Both the position numbers and the translations under genes were made by a program. DNA of 64,000 nt, taken from Elymus sibiricus. Lineage: Eukaryota; Streptophyta; Magnoliopsida; Poales; Poaceae. Location of the stretch: positions 354,994,031-355,058,030 of the forward strand of contig CM077672.1 in assembly GCA_039707655.1 (NCBI GenBank), given 5' to 3'. The notes under the pieces are model-generated. The model saw nothing but the letters and a program-made list of their open reading frames with translations. It was not told the origin of the DNA and did no database searches. Position 1 is the first letter of the stretch; every line of letters starts with the position of its first letter. This document shows, one piece after another, positions 21,696 through 34,100 of this stretch.

Positions 21696-24600
21696 CATGC
21701 CCTCCTCTTCATAACCAAGGGCCAGACCTTCCGGACTGAGGGGAACAATATCGCCTATTGCTCGGATCGCCGAGCTACTAGGGTTTTTCACTTAGCCTTT
21801 TACCTTTCAAGACAATTCTTCTCTTGTCAAATCAGGTCTAACGATCAAATCTACCTTGCTATATCACAGGATTGGCGTACTTCTCGGATGGGATCAAATC
21901 ACCGTCCCCTAGCCCAAGGAAGACGCGAGTCCCGAGCTGGCGAAGTTACTGACCATGGACCCACACGTGGCCTCGGTCAAGACCAAGAAGACTGATACGT
22001 CTCCGAGGTATCTATAATTTTTGATTGTTTCGTGCTATTATATTATCATTCTTAGATATTTTTATGCAATTTTATATCATTTTTGGGAACTAACCTATTA
22101 ACTCAGTGCCAAGTGTCAGTTGTTGTTTTCTGCTTGTTTTTGGTTTTACAGAAAAATCTATACCAAACGGAGTCCAAACGCTACGAAACTTTTTGACAAT
22201 TTTTTCTAGACATAAGAGACCCTAAAAGCTTCAGGGGTGAACCAGAAGACCTACGAGGAATGACAAGACAACAGGGCACGCCCCAAATGGAGTCCAAACG
22301 CTACGAAACCTTTTGACGATTTTTTTTGGACATAAGAGACCGTAGAAGCTTCGGGGTTGGACCAGAAGACCTACGAGGAGACGACAAGACAACAGGGCGC
22401 GCCCTGATGTCTTGTGGGCCCCACGTGGCTCCTTCTGACCTAATTCCAACGCTATAAATTCTAAAATATTCCAAAACCCCCAGAGAGCCACCCGAAACAA
22501 TTTTTCCGCCGCCGCAAGTCTCTGTTCTTCAGCGATCCCATCTGGAGGCCTTTTCCGGTACTCTGCCGGAGGGGGAATCGATCACGGAGGGTTTCTACAT
22601 CAACCTTGCTGCTCCTCCGATGATGTGTGAGTAGTTCACCACAGACCTACAGGTCCATAGTGATTAGCTAGATGGCTTTCTCTCTCTCTCTTTGATCTTC
22701 AATACAATGTTCTCTTCGGAGATCGATCCGATGTAATCTTCTTTTGCTGTGTGTTTGTTGGGATCCGATGAATTGTGGGTTTATGATCTAATTATTCATT
22801 GAAAGTAACTGAGTCTTTTCTGAACTTTATTATGTATGATTGTTATAGCTATGTAATGCTTTCCGATCTATGGGTTTTCTTTGGCCAAGTTGATTCGTTG
22901 ATCTTAAGTGGAAGTAGTGCATAGTAGTAGGTTCAATCTTGTGGTGTCGTCACCTCGTGACAGAAGGGGTAGCGAGGCACGCATTTGTATTGTTGCTACT
23001 AAGGGTAAAACGATGGGGTTTATTCATATTGATTGGTTTTATTCTATCTACATTATGTCATCATGCTTCAAGCATTACTCTGTTTGTTATGAACTTAATA
23101 CCTTAAGATGCATGCTTGATAGCGGTCGAGGGGTGGAGTAATAGTAGTAGATGCAGGTAGGAATCGGTCTACTTGTCACAGACGTAATGCCTATATGCAT
23201 GATCATGCCATGAATAACGTCATAACTATGCACTTTTCTATCAATTGCCCAACAGTAATTTGTCTATCCACCGTATGCTATTTTTATGAGAGAGATGCCT
23301 CTAGTGAAAACTATGGCCCCCGGGTCTATTTTAATCATATTACAAAAACCAAAAATAACTTGCTGCAATTTATTTACTTTTATTTTACTTTGCAATTTAT
23401 CTATCTACCATTACCAGATTTGATCCTTGCAATTAACGACTACAAGGGGATTGACAACCCTCTTGGCCGCGTTGGGTGCAAGTATTTGCTCTTGTGTGTG
23501 CAGGTACTGTTGACGGGTGTTTGTGTGGTTCTCCTATTGGTTCGATAACCTTGGTTCTCTACTGAGGGAAATACTTATCCGCTACTATATTGCTTGACCC
23601 TTCCTCTTCGGGGAAAATCCCAACGCAGCTCACAAGTAGCAAAGACCAAGGCCTCCACAGGCTTGGCCATTCGAGATAGCGCCCCCAAGCTCCCCGTTGG
23701 GAGCCAATAGAGCTCGGGATCCGAGTCTAGCGCCGATGCATAGTAGGAGGAGTCTAGCGAGGCCCCGCCGCCCCGAGGTGGGAAGAGGATCAGGGTGATC
23801 CTCTCGGACAACAACGCGTCGTCCTCATCCAAGGGCGTTAAACACCGGAGTGCACTCGATGACCAGGCGGCAGGCCATTCCTCAGCGCCGAGCATCCAAG
23901 ACCCCAGCTCCGATTCGATCAAAGGAATCTGGCCTTCGGGCCGATCTTGCCGAGTCCACCCTCGTCTCGACCAGTAAGTTTTTAACAAACTCAAACTTAA
24001 TAGTCTCTTTTAAGCGTGAATTTTTATTTCAACATTCCCCTTGTTCTTTTTCCAGGGTGCAACATGACGCCGTGAACGAGGCCACTTCCGGCCTTCTGGA
24101 GTCCTCACCGCTCGCCAATGCGGGGGGCACTCCGGCCACCTCAGAGGTGGAAGCCGAACCCTCCCTCGTTCAAACCGAGGTTCCAGAGAGTACGTCCCAT
24201 CCCCCACCCCAACGTCTGATGTTGAGGGTGGGATCAACCCTTCCACGGCCGAGGTCCAAACCTCGGCCGCAGAAGACCAACGTATGGACCAGGGAGGAGA
24301 AATTTCCCTGGTTCTTGAAGAAAGAGTGGATGTCGTCCTGGCATCCTCAATTCACATGGTTTCAAATCCACGTGAGCATCCAATGAATGCCCCACCTCCT
24401 GCAGCCAACAGCGGGGCACCGAGGTCTCTGGCATGGGCCTCAGTGGTATTTGAGGCCGAGCTGTCGGGACGCCGTCGAGCGGCGGAGATGGCTCTGTTGA
24501 GCTCCTCACTTCTCCCTGACCAGCACGCCACTCTCGACGCCGCCCTGGGCCAGTTTTGGTTTTGGTCCGCCGAGGCTGGCATAATGGAGGTATTCCTCAG

Positions 24601-26099
24601 CCTTGCCAAAGGCCTGGAGGTATGTCATCCGCTGCCTATTACTTTTATGGTTTAGTACCGAGGAAAAAAATATGCCTAGTAGCCCTCGTAGTGGACGACA
24701 ACACATCACCCGAGGACACCATAAGAAAACAAATGATTACTTGCTAATTTCAACAAAGTAAAAATGAACTTATCGTTGCTTAGCTTTTACCAAAGAGAAA
24801 CAGTAGTTCACAGAAGCTCCCGAGCCTTAAGTTAGTTTACCAAACTAGCTTGAGGGTTGTATTATTAAAAATAGCTTAATGCCGAGTCAATCATGATTTA
24901 GATAGGAGCGAATATCCAGTAGCCCCCGAGACTCGTGTTGGTTCTGAAAGGAACCAACAGGAGGATCGAATCATGTCGAATATGGGCACTGTGTTTTAGC
25001 TCTTCTTTTTTTGGTGCAGGGCTCCGCCTCCCATACTTCGGCCAGCTCTTCGGAGTTGGAAGAGGTAAAACGCCGGCTTGCTCAAGCCGAGCAGGAATCA
25101 CTTCGGCTGAGGCAGGAGGCCGAGGCCGCGCGAGGCAAGGACATTGATTTTATGTCCCTTTAAGTTTTCCTCGCTGAGCAACTATCTATACTTACTTGTA
25201 TGTTTCTTTCTCATAGCAGCGGATCAACGCGTGGCTGATCTGCAGGCCAAGATCAAAAAAGCTCGGACTGAGACCGATCAGCTGAGGACATCGGCGCAAC
25301 AGAGCGCCAAACTGCTCGCCAAGGAGCAGGAGACCCGCGAAGCCATTCAGGCACGGGTGGCCGAGGTGGAGGCCAACCTCTCAAATTGTGTCACTGAACG
25401 TGGCACATTGAAGGCCGCCAAGGAGACGGATGCCACTAAGATCCAGCGGCTCAGCCTAGCAAGGTAGCCTTCGAGGCATCTGTGGTAAAGGAAGAACTCT
25501 GTCAAGGTGCGGAAACTATTTCTGAAAAGCCCGATCTTCTACAGTGTGTCTTCGGCCGTCGATCCTTCCCCGAGCTAACGCAAGTGTGGCATTTGCCAGC
25601 CGCCTTTCCCAATCTTCCTTGAAGTGTCGAGGAGGCGTGCCAGTTCTAAAACGCCAACCCTGATGCGGTAGACGAAAAACAGAAGTTGTTTTGGCCGCAG
25701 TTCCAGGATTCGGCACGCCTCATCCTCCTCGGCAACAGGCAGAAGCAGCTGGAAGAGCTGTAGAAAGCAGCTCGGCCTGCAATGGAGGACCTCTGTAGGG
25801 CCCTTTGGCGCAAGGATCCCGTGCCAACCAGCTACTTCGGGCTGGTGTGCTGCCTCCGAGAAGGGCGCGTCCAAGTCGGTAGGTGAAAGAGATCGGCATG
25901 TATAGAGGATGCGCGACATGCCTTTGGAGCCGTGCAGGCGTATTACCCGAAGTTGGAGATGGAGCCAATTGCTGAGAGGCGTCCTTTTGATAAGAATGAC
26001 AAGGAGGTTAAGCTCGAGCGCTACTTCGAGAGGGTGATGCCTGCTGCTTGGATAGCCGAGAAGGATTTTATGTTAGGGCGTATCATGGACAAGCTGTGA
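21696..26099 (+). pseudogene. Gag-like ORF of gypsy remnant, later part with intron-like gaps
   Basis: This continues the ORF begun at 11450, after the first solo LTR and around the second (21993-23641). Coding pieces include 21700-21960, 23660-23973, 24056-24619 and 25020-25470, and it ends at a TGA at 26097-26099 after a run reading IAEKDFMLGRIMDKL. The 25040-25470 part is heptad-like and Glu/Gln/Ala-rich (AEQESLRLRQEAEAARG; ADLQAKIKKARTETDQL), predicting a coiled coil. Canonical splice-like borders are seen at 23974 (GTAAGT) to 24055 (TTTTCCAG) and 24620 (GTATGT) to 25019 (GGTGCAG). Further frame changes mean it is decayed. Confidence 0.6.
21993..23641 (+). mobile_element. Family-B solo LTR, second copy
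   Basis: A 1649-bp LTR begins TGATACGTCTCCGAGGTATC and ends CACAAGTAGCA, flanked by perfect 5-bp repeats AAGAC (21988-21992 and 23642-23646). There is no internal region. It has a local duplication of about 110 bp near 22200-22380, where GAGTCCAAACGCTACGAAAC occurs twice. Confidence 0.93.
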
Positions 26100-28190
26100 T
26101 AGACCTACATTTGAATCCACGGTATTCCGAGTAGTAAATGTAAAAGACAAGTCCCGCTTTTGAGATTGCCATATTTATGGACAAATTAAGTTTGTCTCTT
26201 TTCTTTGTATGTATTAATTTTGACTCGACCGTGATATTTTGAATGTGTAGTTGGCCAGTCTTCGGCTTCTTCCCCCGAGCTGAAACTACCTAGGGTGTTT
26301 TTTTGATGATAGCCCTTAGCCGACGTCTCGGTGCCGGGAGGCGGCTATGTCAGAAAAACCAGACAATCAGACTTGTGAGGCTTAAACATACACTTAGTCA
26401 TAGGAACATGTGCTTGTCGTGGGCGAATAAATAGCCCCCAGTATAATTTTGAGGCCTCAAGAATGCCGAGTTCGGATTATAGATATATCGGATTTTTCGA
26501 AGAAAAGCATCCGTCTTACGCAGACAACCCTTATGGTCGTTAATTTTACTTGCTTCTGACCTTCCGACCGATTTTGCGCATATTGTGACAGTTAGCTTTT
26601 GGTTTCACCCACCTGAGGTACTTTACTGGTTCAATCAGAAGTAACAATCACAGAGGTGCTCTCGGTACACCCTTAGCCGAACTAGAGGAAACATAAGAAG
26701 TATACGTAGGAGCCAGGCAACCCAGCTATTGACCCAAGACACAAGTCGAAATCGATGCATATATTGGCAAATGGTAAGAGGTCCGAGTAAGTCGTCGGTG
26801 ATCCCATGGGGCACTTCGGCATTAAATAGGTTTAGCTGTATTGCAGCCCCATGTACCTTTGTTGGCGCTCAAGGGCGTCCGACGTGGTACGTGGTTCGGA
26901 GAAAAAATAGTTATAGCGATCGACAATTGAATGAGAGTAAGGATGCACCATGAGTGTATACGCAACCCGAAATTTGGGCGTCTCTTTATTCAATAATTCC
27001 CAAGGTCGAGCCTAATGTTCGAGCTATAACTAAAGATACATGCTTTGAAGATTTTACATAATCTGCCCGTGAAGATAGCATGCCGAGGTCCGAGCTTCCG
27101 GCTTTATGTCCAGCGCGCTGTGTCGTTGTGCATTCTTTCACCTTTGCTTGTCGAACCAAGGGTTGCAGCTTCTGCCTTTCCTTTTAGCTTTTGGGTCTAT
27201 GCTTGGTCCTCGTCCAAACCAAGGAGTGTAGCCCATAGTTACTTTAACAGTGTTCTGTCGCGTTCAACGCGTCCGAGGATACCTTTTTCCGAGATTGTGT
27301 TTGCTGAGGGAGTCAAACCTCTGTTGTTCTTCGCTCCACGTTTTCTGTTGGTGTCCCTCGTATGCAAGGTAAGGCCTCCTTTGTTTTGTAGGATTTTTGT
27401 AGGAATTGTATAGGATAGGATTTTCAAAGGAAAAATTCCTTTGAAGCCCTTTGGTTTGTAGGAATGGATTCCTATTCCTATGTAGGATAGGAACCAATCC
27501 TTCACATTTCAAAGGAAAAAAACATTAGCCTAGACTCAATGGAAAAATTCCTATCCTATGCTTCAAATGACATCTCTTTCCCCATAGGAATTGAGATGCA
27601 TGTCATCTCACTTCCTATGATTTTCCTATTCCTATGACATTCCTATCCTATGAACCAAAGGAGGCCTAACTTGTTGTGCTTTGAGGTCTCTAGCGACCTC
27701 TGGTTGCAGCCAGACCCATGTTGTGTTAGCGGTTTTGGTACCTTAATATGTACCAACTGTCTTCAACCCATGGGTTTAATGCCTTAGCTGGGTAACAGGT
27801 GCCATAGCTTACTACTCGGCCTCCGAGGAAGCCGGTATAGTACTGGTTTATCTCGTGCTTGGTAGGGTGCCCTCTGCCGTGTGCTTGTGATCCACCGCCC
27901 CCCAGAAAATTTTAAGTGCAAAATTATGACACCGAGGAACGTAATCCTCAGCGGTACTTTGGAGGAGGTGGAGCGTGTATCCCAATTTAGGGTCGACGTC
28001 GCAGCTTCTGAGGTGACGTCCATTTTCTCCGTGGGGCATGTCCGACGTACACCGGAGTCGTCGTTGAATGTGCCGAGCCTGGGCTTCCGGAGTTTCAGTA
28101 GGTCGGGGCTGCCTGACCCAGCTTGCCCTGGATGCCTCCTTAGATGCTTGCACCCCGGCTTAACCTCTGACTCTGTGTAGGGCAAGGTAT
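26100..28190 (+). other. 3' non-coding region of the gypsy remnant
   Basis: No gene is supported; open frames here lack motifs. The sequence keeps the GC and CCGAG-rich style of the element (CCGAGGTC, CTCGGC) and contains the Tourist MITE. It runs without a visible LTR to the stop codon of the NAC gene at 28191. Confidence 0.55.
27373..27666. mobile_element. Tourist-type (PIF/Harbinger) MITE
   Basis: A 294-bp element starts GGCCTCCTTTG and ends CAAAGGAGGCC, flanked by TAA at 27370-27372 and 27667-27669, the target preference of Harbinger transposons. The interior is rich in AGGAATT/CCTATTCC phrases. Confidence 0.95.
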
Positions 28191-31100
28191 CTAGTACTGT
28201 GGCATCTCAGCAGGGACAGTTGGGCTAAGAAAGGATTCCCAAGGTATGTTGCACTTCCAGTCATCTGAAGAGTCTGCTCCTAAATCGAATGGGAAATTGA
28301 GTTTCCCCGGAGCCTCCAACTCATTGTTCATACTGAAAGTATTGCCATGCTTCATTGTGGATGACCCTTGGTTCCTGCAGCTCATGCCGGCATTTACATC
28401 TGCAGAAGAATCAGCCACAAATCCAGTGATCAGCTGCTCAGGCTGCCCAAACTGCATGTTGAAGAGTGGCGGTGCAGTGTGCACGGGCTTCTGTGATGGC
28501 TGTATTTGGAATGGCAATATGGTGGGACCTTCCAGTTCCAGAGATGGACTGCAGTTAAAGCTTATGACCTTGCATGAAGAGCCATCTTGTGTGTTGCTGG
28601 GTTTCTGAAGCTGCTGCTGTCCCTGGAACCCATGTTTGCTGTTGAACTGACTTGCTGGTGCCTCTGCAACTTGCAATGAGCGGGAGGAGCTCTCCGAAGC
28701 AAAATGTGAAGCTTGCACCGGTTGCATTGCGGAGAAGAGATCTTGCTCAGTTGTCCCAGGCAATGGAGGCCCCCAAGTGTGAGAAAGCACCATTTGCTGT
28801 GCCATCGAACTGGTCTTCTTGAAAATCTTACATATGGTCCAAGAGTCCTGTTTTGGGCAACAGAAAAGTGACCTTAAGAATTTGACATAACATTTGAATT
28901 TAGCTCTGTAACTACATAATATGAATTGAAATGCTTACGTTGAGCGGGATGTTGTTGTCGATCAGTCTCTTGGGAAGTGATGGATCGGTGAGTGAAGGAA
29001 GCCTGAACTCATGCATCATCCAGTCGGTTTTGATCCCTCTTGCTGCCCTGCCTCTGTAGAAGACAAGGGACTTCTTCAGGCCTATGCACCTGGTGCCTTC
29101 GGAGGAGTAGATTGGCCTGTCTGTTCTTGTGGCTTTCCAGAACCCAGCTGCTGTGACTCGGTTTGGCCTCGCGTTGTTGCGATATTTTCGGTCCCTTGGG
29201 CAGTAGAAGTACCAGTCCGTCTCACCGGTGCTCGCAAGCTCTGTCGTTGAGAAGGGACATGGAAGTTAGACTTTGCAGCGGTAAGGTGAGTAGCCCATCT
29301 ATGTACTGTAGGTTAGCTTGTGATGAGAAGATGGTCACTACTGTTCGTAGTACTTGTAAGCAAAGGTAGAAGTTTGGCAAGGACCAAAATGTAAAATGTA
29401 TTGTGTACTTATCTCTGAGAAGGAATGGAGTGAGAGTGTTCGATAGCCTTCCAGACAAGTGTCAGTTCATTCCTCTTGCGAGTTTACTGTAGCGCAGGCA
29501 ATCTCCGACGATAGTCTGGCGATTTCAACATGGCATCAGAGCCCAGGTTCGGCGGGGCCTGATAGGCAGCGGCAGAGTCCCTTCCCTCTTTCTCCTAGGC
29601 GACGTTGGGGCTTGGCGGCGCGAAGAGGCGCTGCTGAGGTGCTGCAGGAGCAGCTGGGCGCGGGCTGCTGGAGAGGAGCGCCGCGCGCGTCTGGAGGTGG
29701 CCGCGAGCTGGGCGCGAGCTACTGGAGAGGAGCACGTGCTGCGGGCTGCGCAGGAACTGGAGGTGACCGGTGGCGGGCTGCGTGCTGCTGGAGGCTGCGG
29801 GCTACGCGGGAACTAGAGGAGCATGCGGCGCGGCTGCGAGGAGGTGCAGTGAGGTGTGTGCGTGTGGAACTGCTGCTGAGCTGCTGCTGCTGGTGCAGTG
29901 TTTTGCTGCTGAGATTGCTGCTGCTGTTGTTTGCAAAGGAGAGGAAGTCTGAGGTGCTGCTACTTGCTGCTTGTTGTTCTGGTGCTGCTGCTAGAGAAGA
30001 AGGGTGGCTGTGGTGTTGCTCTGCTGCCTGCACTTGCTGACCGCTGCTGCTTACTGTTGGTTGTGAGGAGGTGTGCATTCTGGTAGTGGAAGGCCAGGAA
30101 ATTTGCAGCGTTATGGATGGAAAATATCAGGCTCTGCTTTCCGGGATTGGTAAGCAAAGGGACGATGGTTCAGGTAGAGGTAAAAGATGTGGTAGTGGTA
30201 CTGCAAAATCATGGCAGCGAGAGGGGGATTGGTTGTGTCCAAATACAAGATATGAGAATGTAAATTTTGCATTCCGAGGTGTCTGTAATCGCTGTCGGGC
30301 AGCACATCCTGCTGATGTTAGTGCAATGGGGACAACTAAAAATGGTGGAAAATCTCAGACTATTACTGTCCAAATGACTACTGATGAGTTGAAGAAGTGG
30401 ATTCAGTTCAAGGAAGGAATCATTGATGAAAGGTCAACAACCAAGATATTTGCTACATCTGCTGACCCCTATGGTAATACTTCAAAATTTGTGAAAGGAA
30501 GTTATTTTCAGGCTGGTACACAGTGGTTAATAGACTCTGGTGCGTCTAAACATATGGCCGGTTCATATAAGGATTTCTGCGGTTATACTCCCGATTTTAC
30601 AGGACAAAATGTTAGACTTGCTGATGGTTCTGGCCAGAGTATTAGGGGAGTAGGAACAGTTAAATGTTGCCCAAATATGACCCTATCATCTGTTTTACAT
30701 GTTCCCTCATTCCCAATCAATTTGCTATCCATTAGCTGCATTACAAGAGAACTTAGTTGCGCTGTAATCTTCTTCCCAACATGGTGTTTATTCCTGGAAC
30801 TTGGGACTTGGAAAATCCTTGGGACAGGAATTATGCGAGGTGGTCTATACTACTTGGATGATGATATGGCACCTATGGCTGCTGCTGTGCTGTCTCAGTC
30901 ACCATTGGAAGAATTTCTTCTTCATCATCACAGGCTAGGACACATGTCCTTTAACACCCTGGGTCAGTTGTATCCTAATCTCTATAATAACATTTGCAAA
31001 GAAAGTCTAGTATGTGATGCCTGTCAGTATGGGAAGCTAACCTGTAGTATATATACTTCATCTGATCACAGAAGTACGGTGCCATTTCAAACTATCCACT

Positions 31101-34100
31101 CAGATGTGTGGGGTCCTAGTGGGGTGTGGTCACTTTATGGATACAAATCTTTCGTTACATTTATTGACTGTTGCACTAGGACTACTTGGGTTTATGTACT
31201 GAGAAATAAAAGTGACGTGTTTGAATGCTTTAAGGATTTCCACAACCTAATCAAGAATCAATATGATGCACGGGTGAAAATATTTTGAACTGACAATGGT
31301 ACAGAATATGTAAATAACCAATTTGATGAGTATATGTCAAGCTTTGGAATTATCCATCAAACTAGTTGCCCAGGTACTTCCCAGCAGAATGGGTTGGCTG
31401 AAAGGAAGAACAGACATCTCTTAGAAATCACCCGGTGTATCATGTTAGCTATGAATGTTCCTAAATATTTGTGGGCTGAAGCTGTGATGACAGCGGCTTA
31501 TTTGATGAATAGAATGCCATCCCGGGTGCTCAATAACAAGACACCGATTGAGTGTCTAACTGGTGAAACTACATATGTTGTGCCACCAAAGGTATTTGGA
31601 TGTGTATGTTTTGTGAGGGATCATAGACCATCGGTTGGCAAGCTTGACCCTAGAGCAGTGAAATGTGTATTTGTGGGATACTCTGGAAAACAAAAGGGTT
31701 ATAAATGTTGGTGCCCATCAGAAAAACGGATGTTTGTGAGCATGGATGTAGTGTTCAGGGAGCATGAACCTTTCTATGGGGAACCAGTAGATTTAACTGA
31801 TGTCTTTCCTGATTTATTTGTGAATGATGCTACAGATCTGGACAACGAGACAGGGGGAGATAAAGGTGAAGAATATAATGAAGCAGCATCCAGGAATATG
31901 ATTGTTGGAGTGATTCCAGCTGCAGATATGTATAACGGTGAAGATGAAGGTACATCAGGAGCTGAACAGGAATGTACGCAGGGGGAGCTACGAGATGAAT
32001 CAAATGAAGCAGTTAAGTGGCCTAAACCAAATGAAGAACAAGAAGTTCAGGTGTATAAAAGGAGACACCGATCTGAGAAGGAAGTTATCCCATCTAGGTG
32101 TGATCATGAAGCTCAAGAAGCTCCTGCAGTACAAGCACAAGAAACCTTGCCAAGTGTGACGCAATCAGATGTGCATGAGTCATCTCCTCAAGTTGATGGT
32201 ACGCTTCCCTTACTATTGGGTGGGTTAGATATTCCTATCGCTCGCAGAAAGCAGCCACGTTCCACTGCAAGGAAATTACCATCAAATCTATCTCAATATG
32301 ATATTTCTAATTATGTCTCATATGTATCATTGGGCTCCCAATATAAATCATTTATAGCTGCACTAGATTCCACTCTACCTATACCACGTGATTGGCAGGA
32401 GGCGAAACAATATCCGGAGTGGAGAGCTGCTATGATAGAGGAGATGACAGCACTTGATAAAAATAATACTTGGGTACTCACTACTCTTCCTCCTAACAAA
32501 AGGGTTATTGGTTGTAAATGGGTATTTACTATAAAACAAAATTCAGAGGGAAAAGTAGAAAGATATAAAGCCAGGTTAGTGGCAAAGGGGTATAGTCAGA
32601 CTTATGGAGTGGACTATGATGAGACCTTCGCACCAGTGGCGAAAATGAACACCATTAGGGCCCTCATATCTATAGCTGCAAATAATAAGTGGAAGTTATT
32701 TCAAATGGATGTTAAAAATGCTTTTCTTCATGGAGATTTGAAAGAAGAGGTTTATATGGAGATTCCCCCTGGGTTTGGTACACAAGAAACAGAGGGTAAA
32801 GTGTGTAGGCTGAAAAGGTCTCTATATGGTTTGAAATAGTCACCTAGAGCATGGTTTGGACGACTTAGAAAGGAGATATGCTCTATGGGTTATCGACAAA
32901 GCAATGCAGATCACACCCTTTTCTTTAAGTACCAGAGTGGCAAGATTGTCATCCTTATTGTGTATGTTGATGATATTGTGATCACAGGTAATGATGATGA
33001 TGGGATAGCATTCCTAAAGAAGATGTTGGCCAGGTCATTTGAAGTTAAGGATCTGGGTTTTCTTCATTATTTCCTGGGAATTGAGGTTGTATATGGATCA
33101 CAAGGTATTTACTTATCGCAAAGAAAATATGTACTTGATTTACTCGCTGAAACTGGCATGCTAAATTGTAGACCAGCGACAACTCCAATTGAGCAGAACC
33201 ATCGTATTCTAGCAGATTCTGGTGATCCTGTGGACAAACATCAATATCAAAGGTTAGTTGGTCGGCTAATTTATTTATCACACACTAGGCCGGACATTGC
33301 CTATGCTGTTAGCTTGGTGAGCAGATTTATGCATGACCCGAGATCAAGTCATTTAGATGTTGTGCACAGAATACTAAGATATCTTAAAAGTTGTCCGGGA
33401 AGAGGGATTCTATTTTCTAATCATGGACACTTAAAAATAGAGGGTTTTACTGATGTTGATTGAGTTGGGTGCCTAGACGATAGAAGGTCTACATCTGGCT
33501 ACTATGTTTTCGTTGGTGGTAATCTTGTTAGTTGGAGGAGCAAAAAACAAAGTGTGGTGGCACGATCTACTGCTGAACGAGAGTTTAGATCCATGGCTTC
33601 AGGATTATGTGAATTGATGTGGTTGAGGATACTATTATCTGAACTTAGGCTGTTTGATGGAGGACCACTGCAACTTTTTTGTGATAACCAGGCTGTAATC
33701 AAGTTAATACACAATCCAGTCCAGCATGATAGAACTAAACACATCGAAATTGATAGACATTTCATAAGAGAAAACTTAGACGAGGGACTTCTCCAAGTTG
33801 GCTTTGTTAGATCTGAAAATCAACTTGCAGATGTATTAACAAAGGGTGTTAGTGTTGTATCTTTTGAAAAACTATGTAGCAAGATGGGGCTCATAAATAT
33901 ATTTGCCCCATCTTGAGGGGGAGTGTTGGTAGTACTTGTAAGCAAAGGTAGAAGTTTGGCAAGGACCAAAATATAAAATGTATTGTGTACTTATCTCTGA
34001 GAAGGAATGGAGTGAGAGTGTTCGATAGCCTTCCAGACAAGTGTCAGTTCATTCCTCTTGCGAGTTTATTGTAGCGCAGGCAATCTCCGGCGATAGTCTG

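Larger units (their letters stand above)
10318..28190 (+). mobile_element. Remnant of a gypsy-type non-autonomous LTR element, host of nested insertions
   Basis: A probable 5' LTR (10318-10785) is followed by an internal region with a decayed gag-like ORF in pieces at 11450-12329, 21696-21992 and 23647-26099, then non-coding sequence up to the NAC gene. No 3' LTR is present and no target duplication could be defined, so the right side is truncated. The ORF resembles the plant putative gypsy-type transposon protein family (Pfam PF04195), judged by eye. Insertions inside it are the solo LTR at 12330-21690, the solo LTR at 21993-23641 and the MITE at 27373-27666. Confidence 0.7.

Noticed and set aside
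23575..23994. 139-residue minus-strand frame
   Set aside because: It straddles the border between a solo LTR and the gypsy remnant, so it cannot be an ancestral gene; it shadows the plus-strand gag-like ORF.
27784..28185. 133-residue minus-strand frame next to the NAC stop
   Set aside because: Considered as an extra NAC-gene exon or a separate gene. It has no domain, and the plus-strand style is that of the gypsy remnant.
29459..30040. 193-residue frame as the Copia gag
   Set aside because: It begins inside the 5' LTR and is a Leu/Cys/Ala/Arg low-complexity translation of CTG repeats, with no Gag motif.
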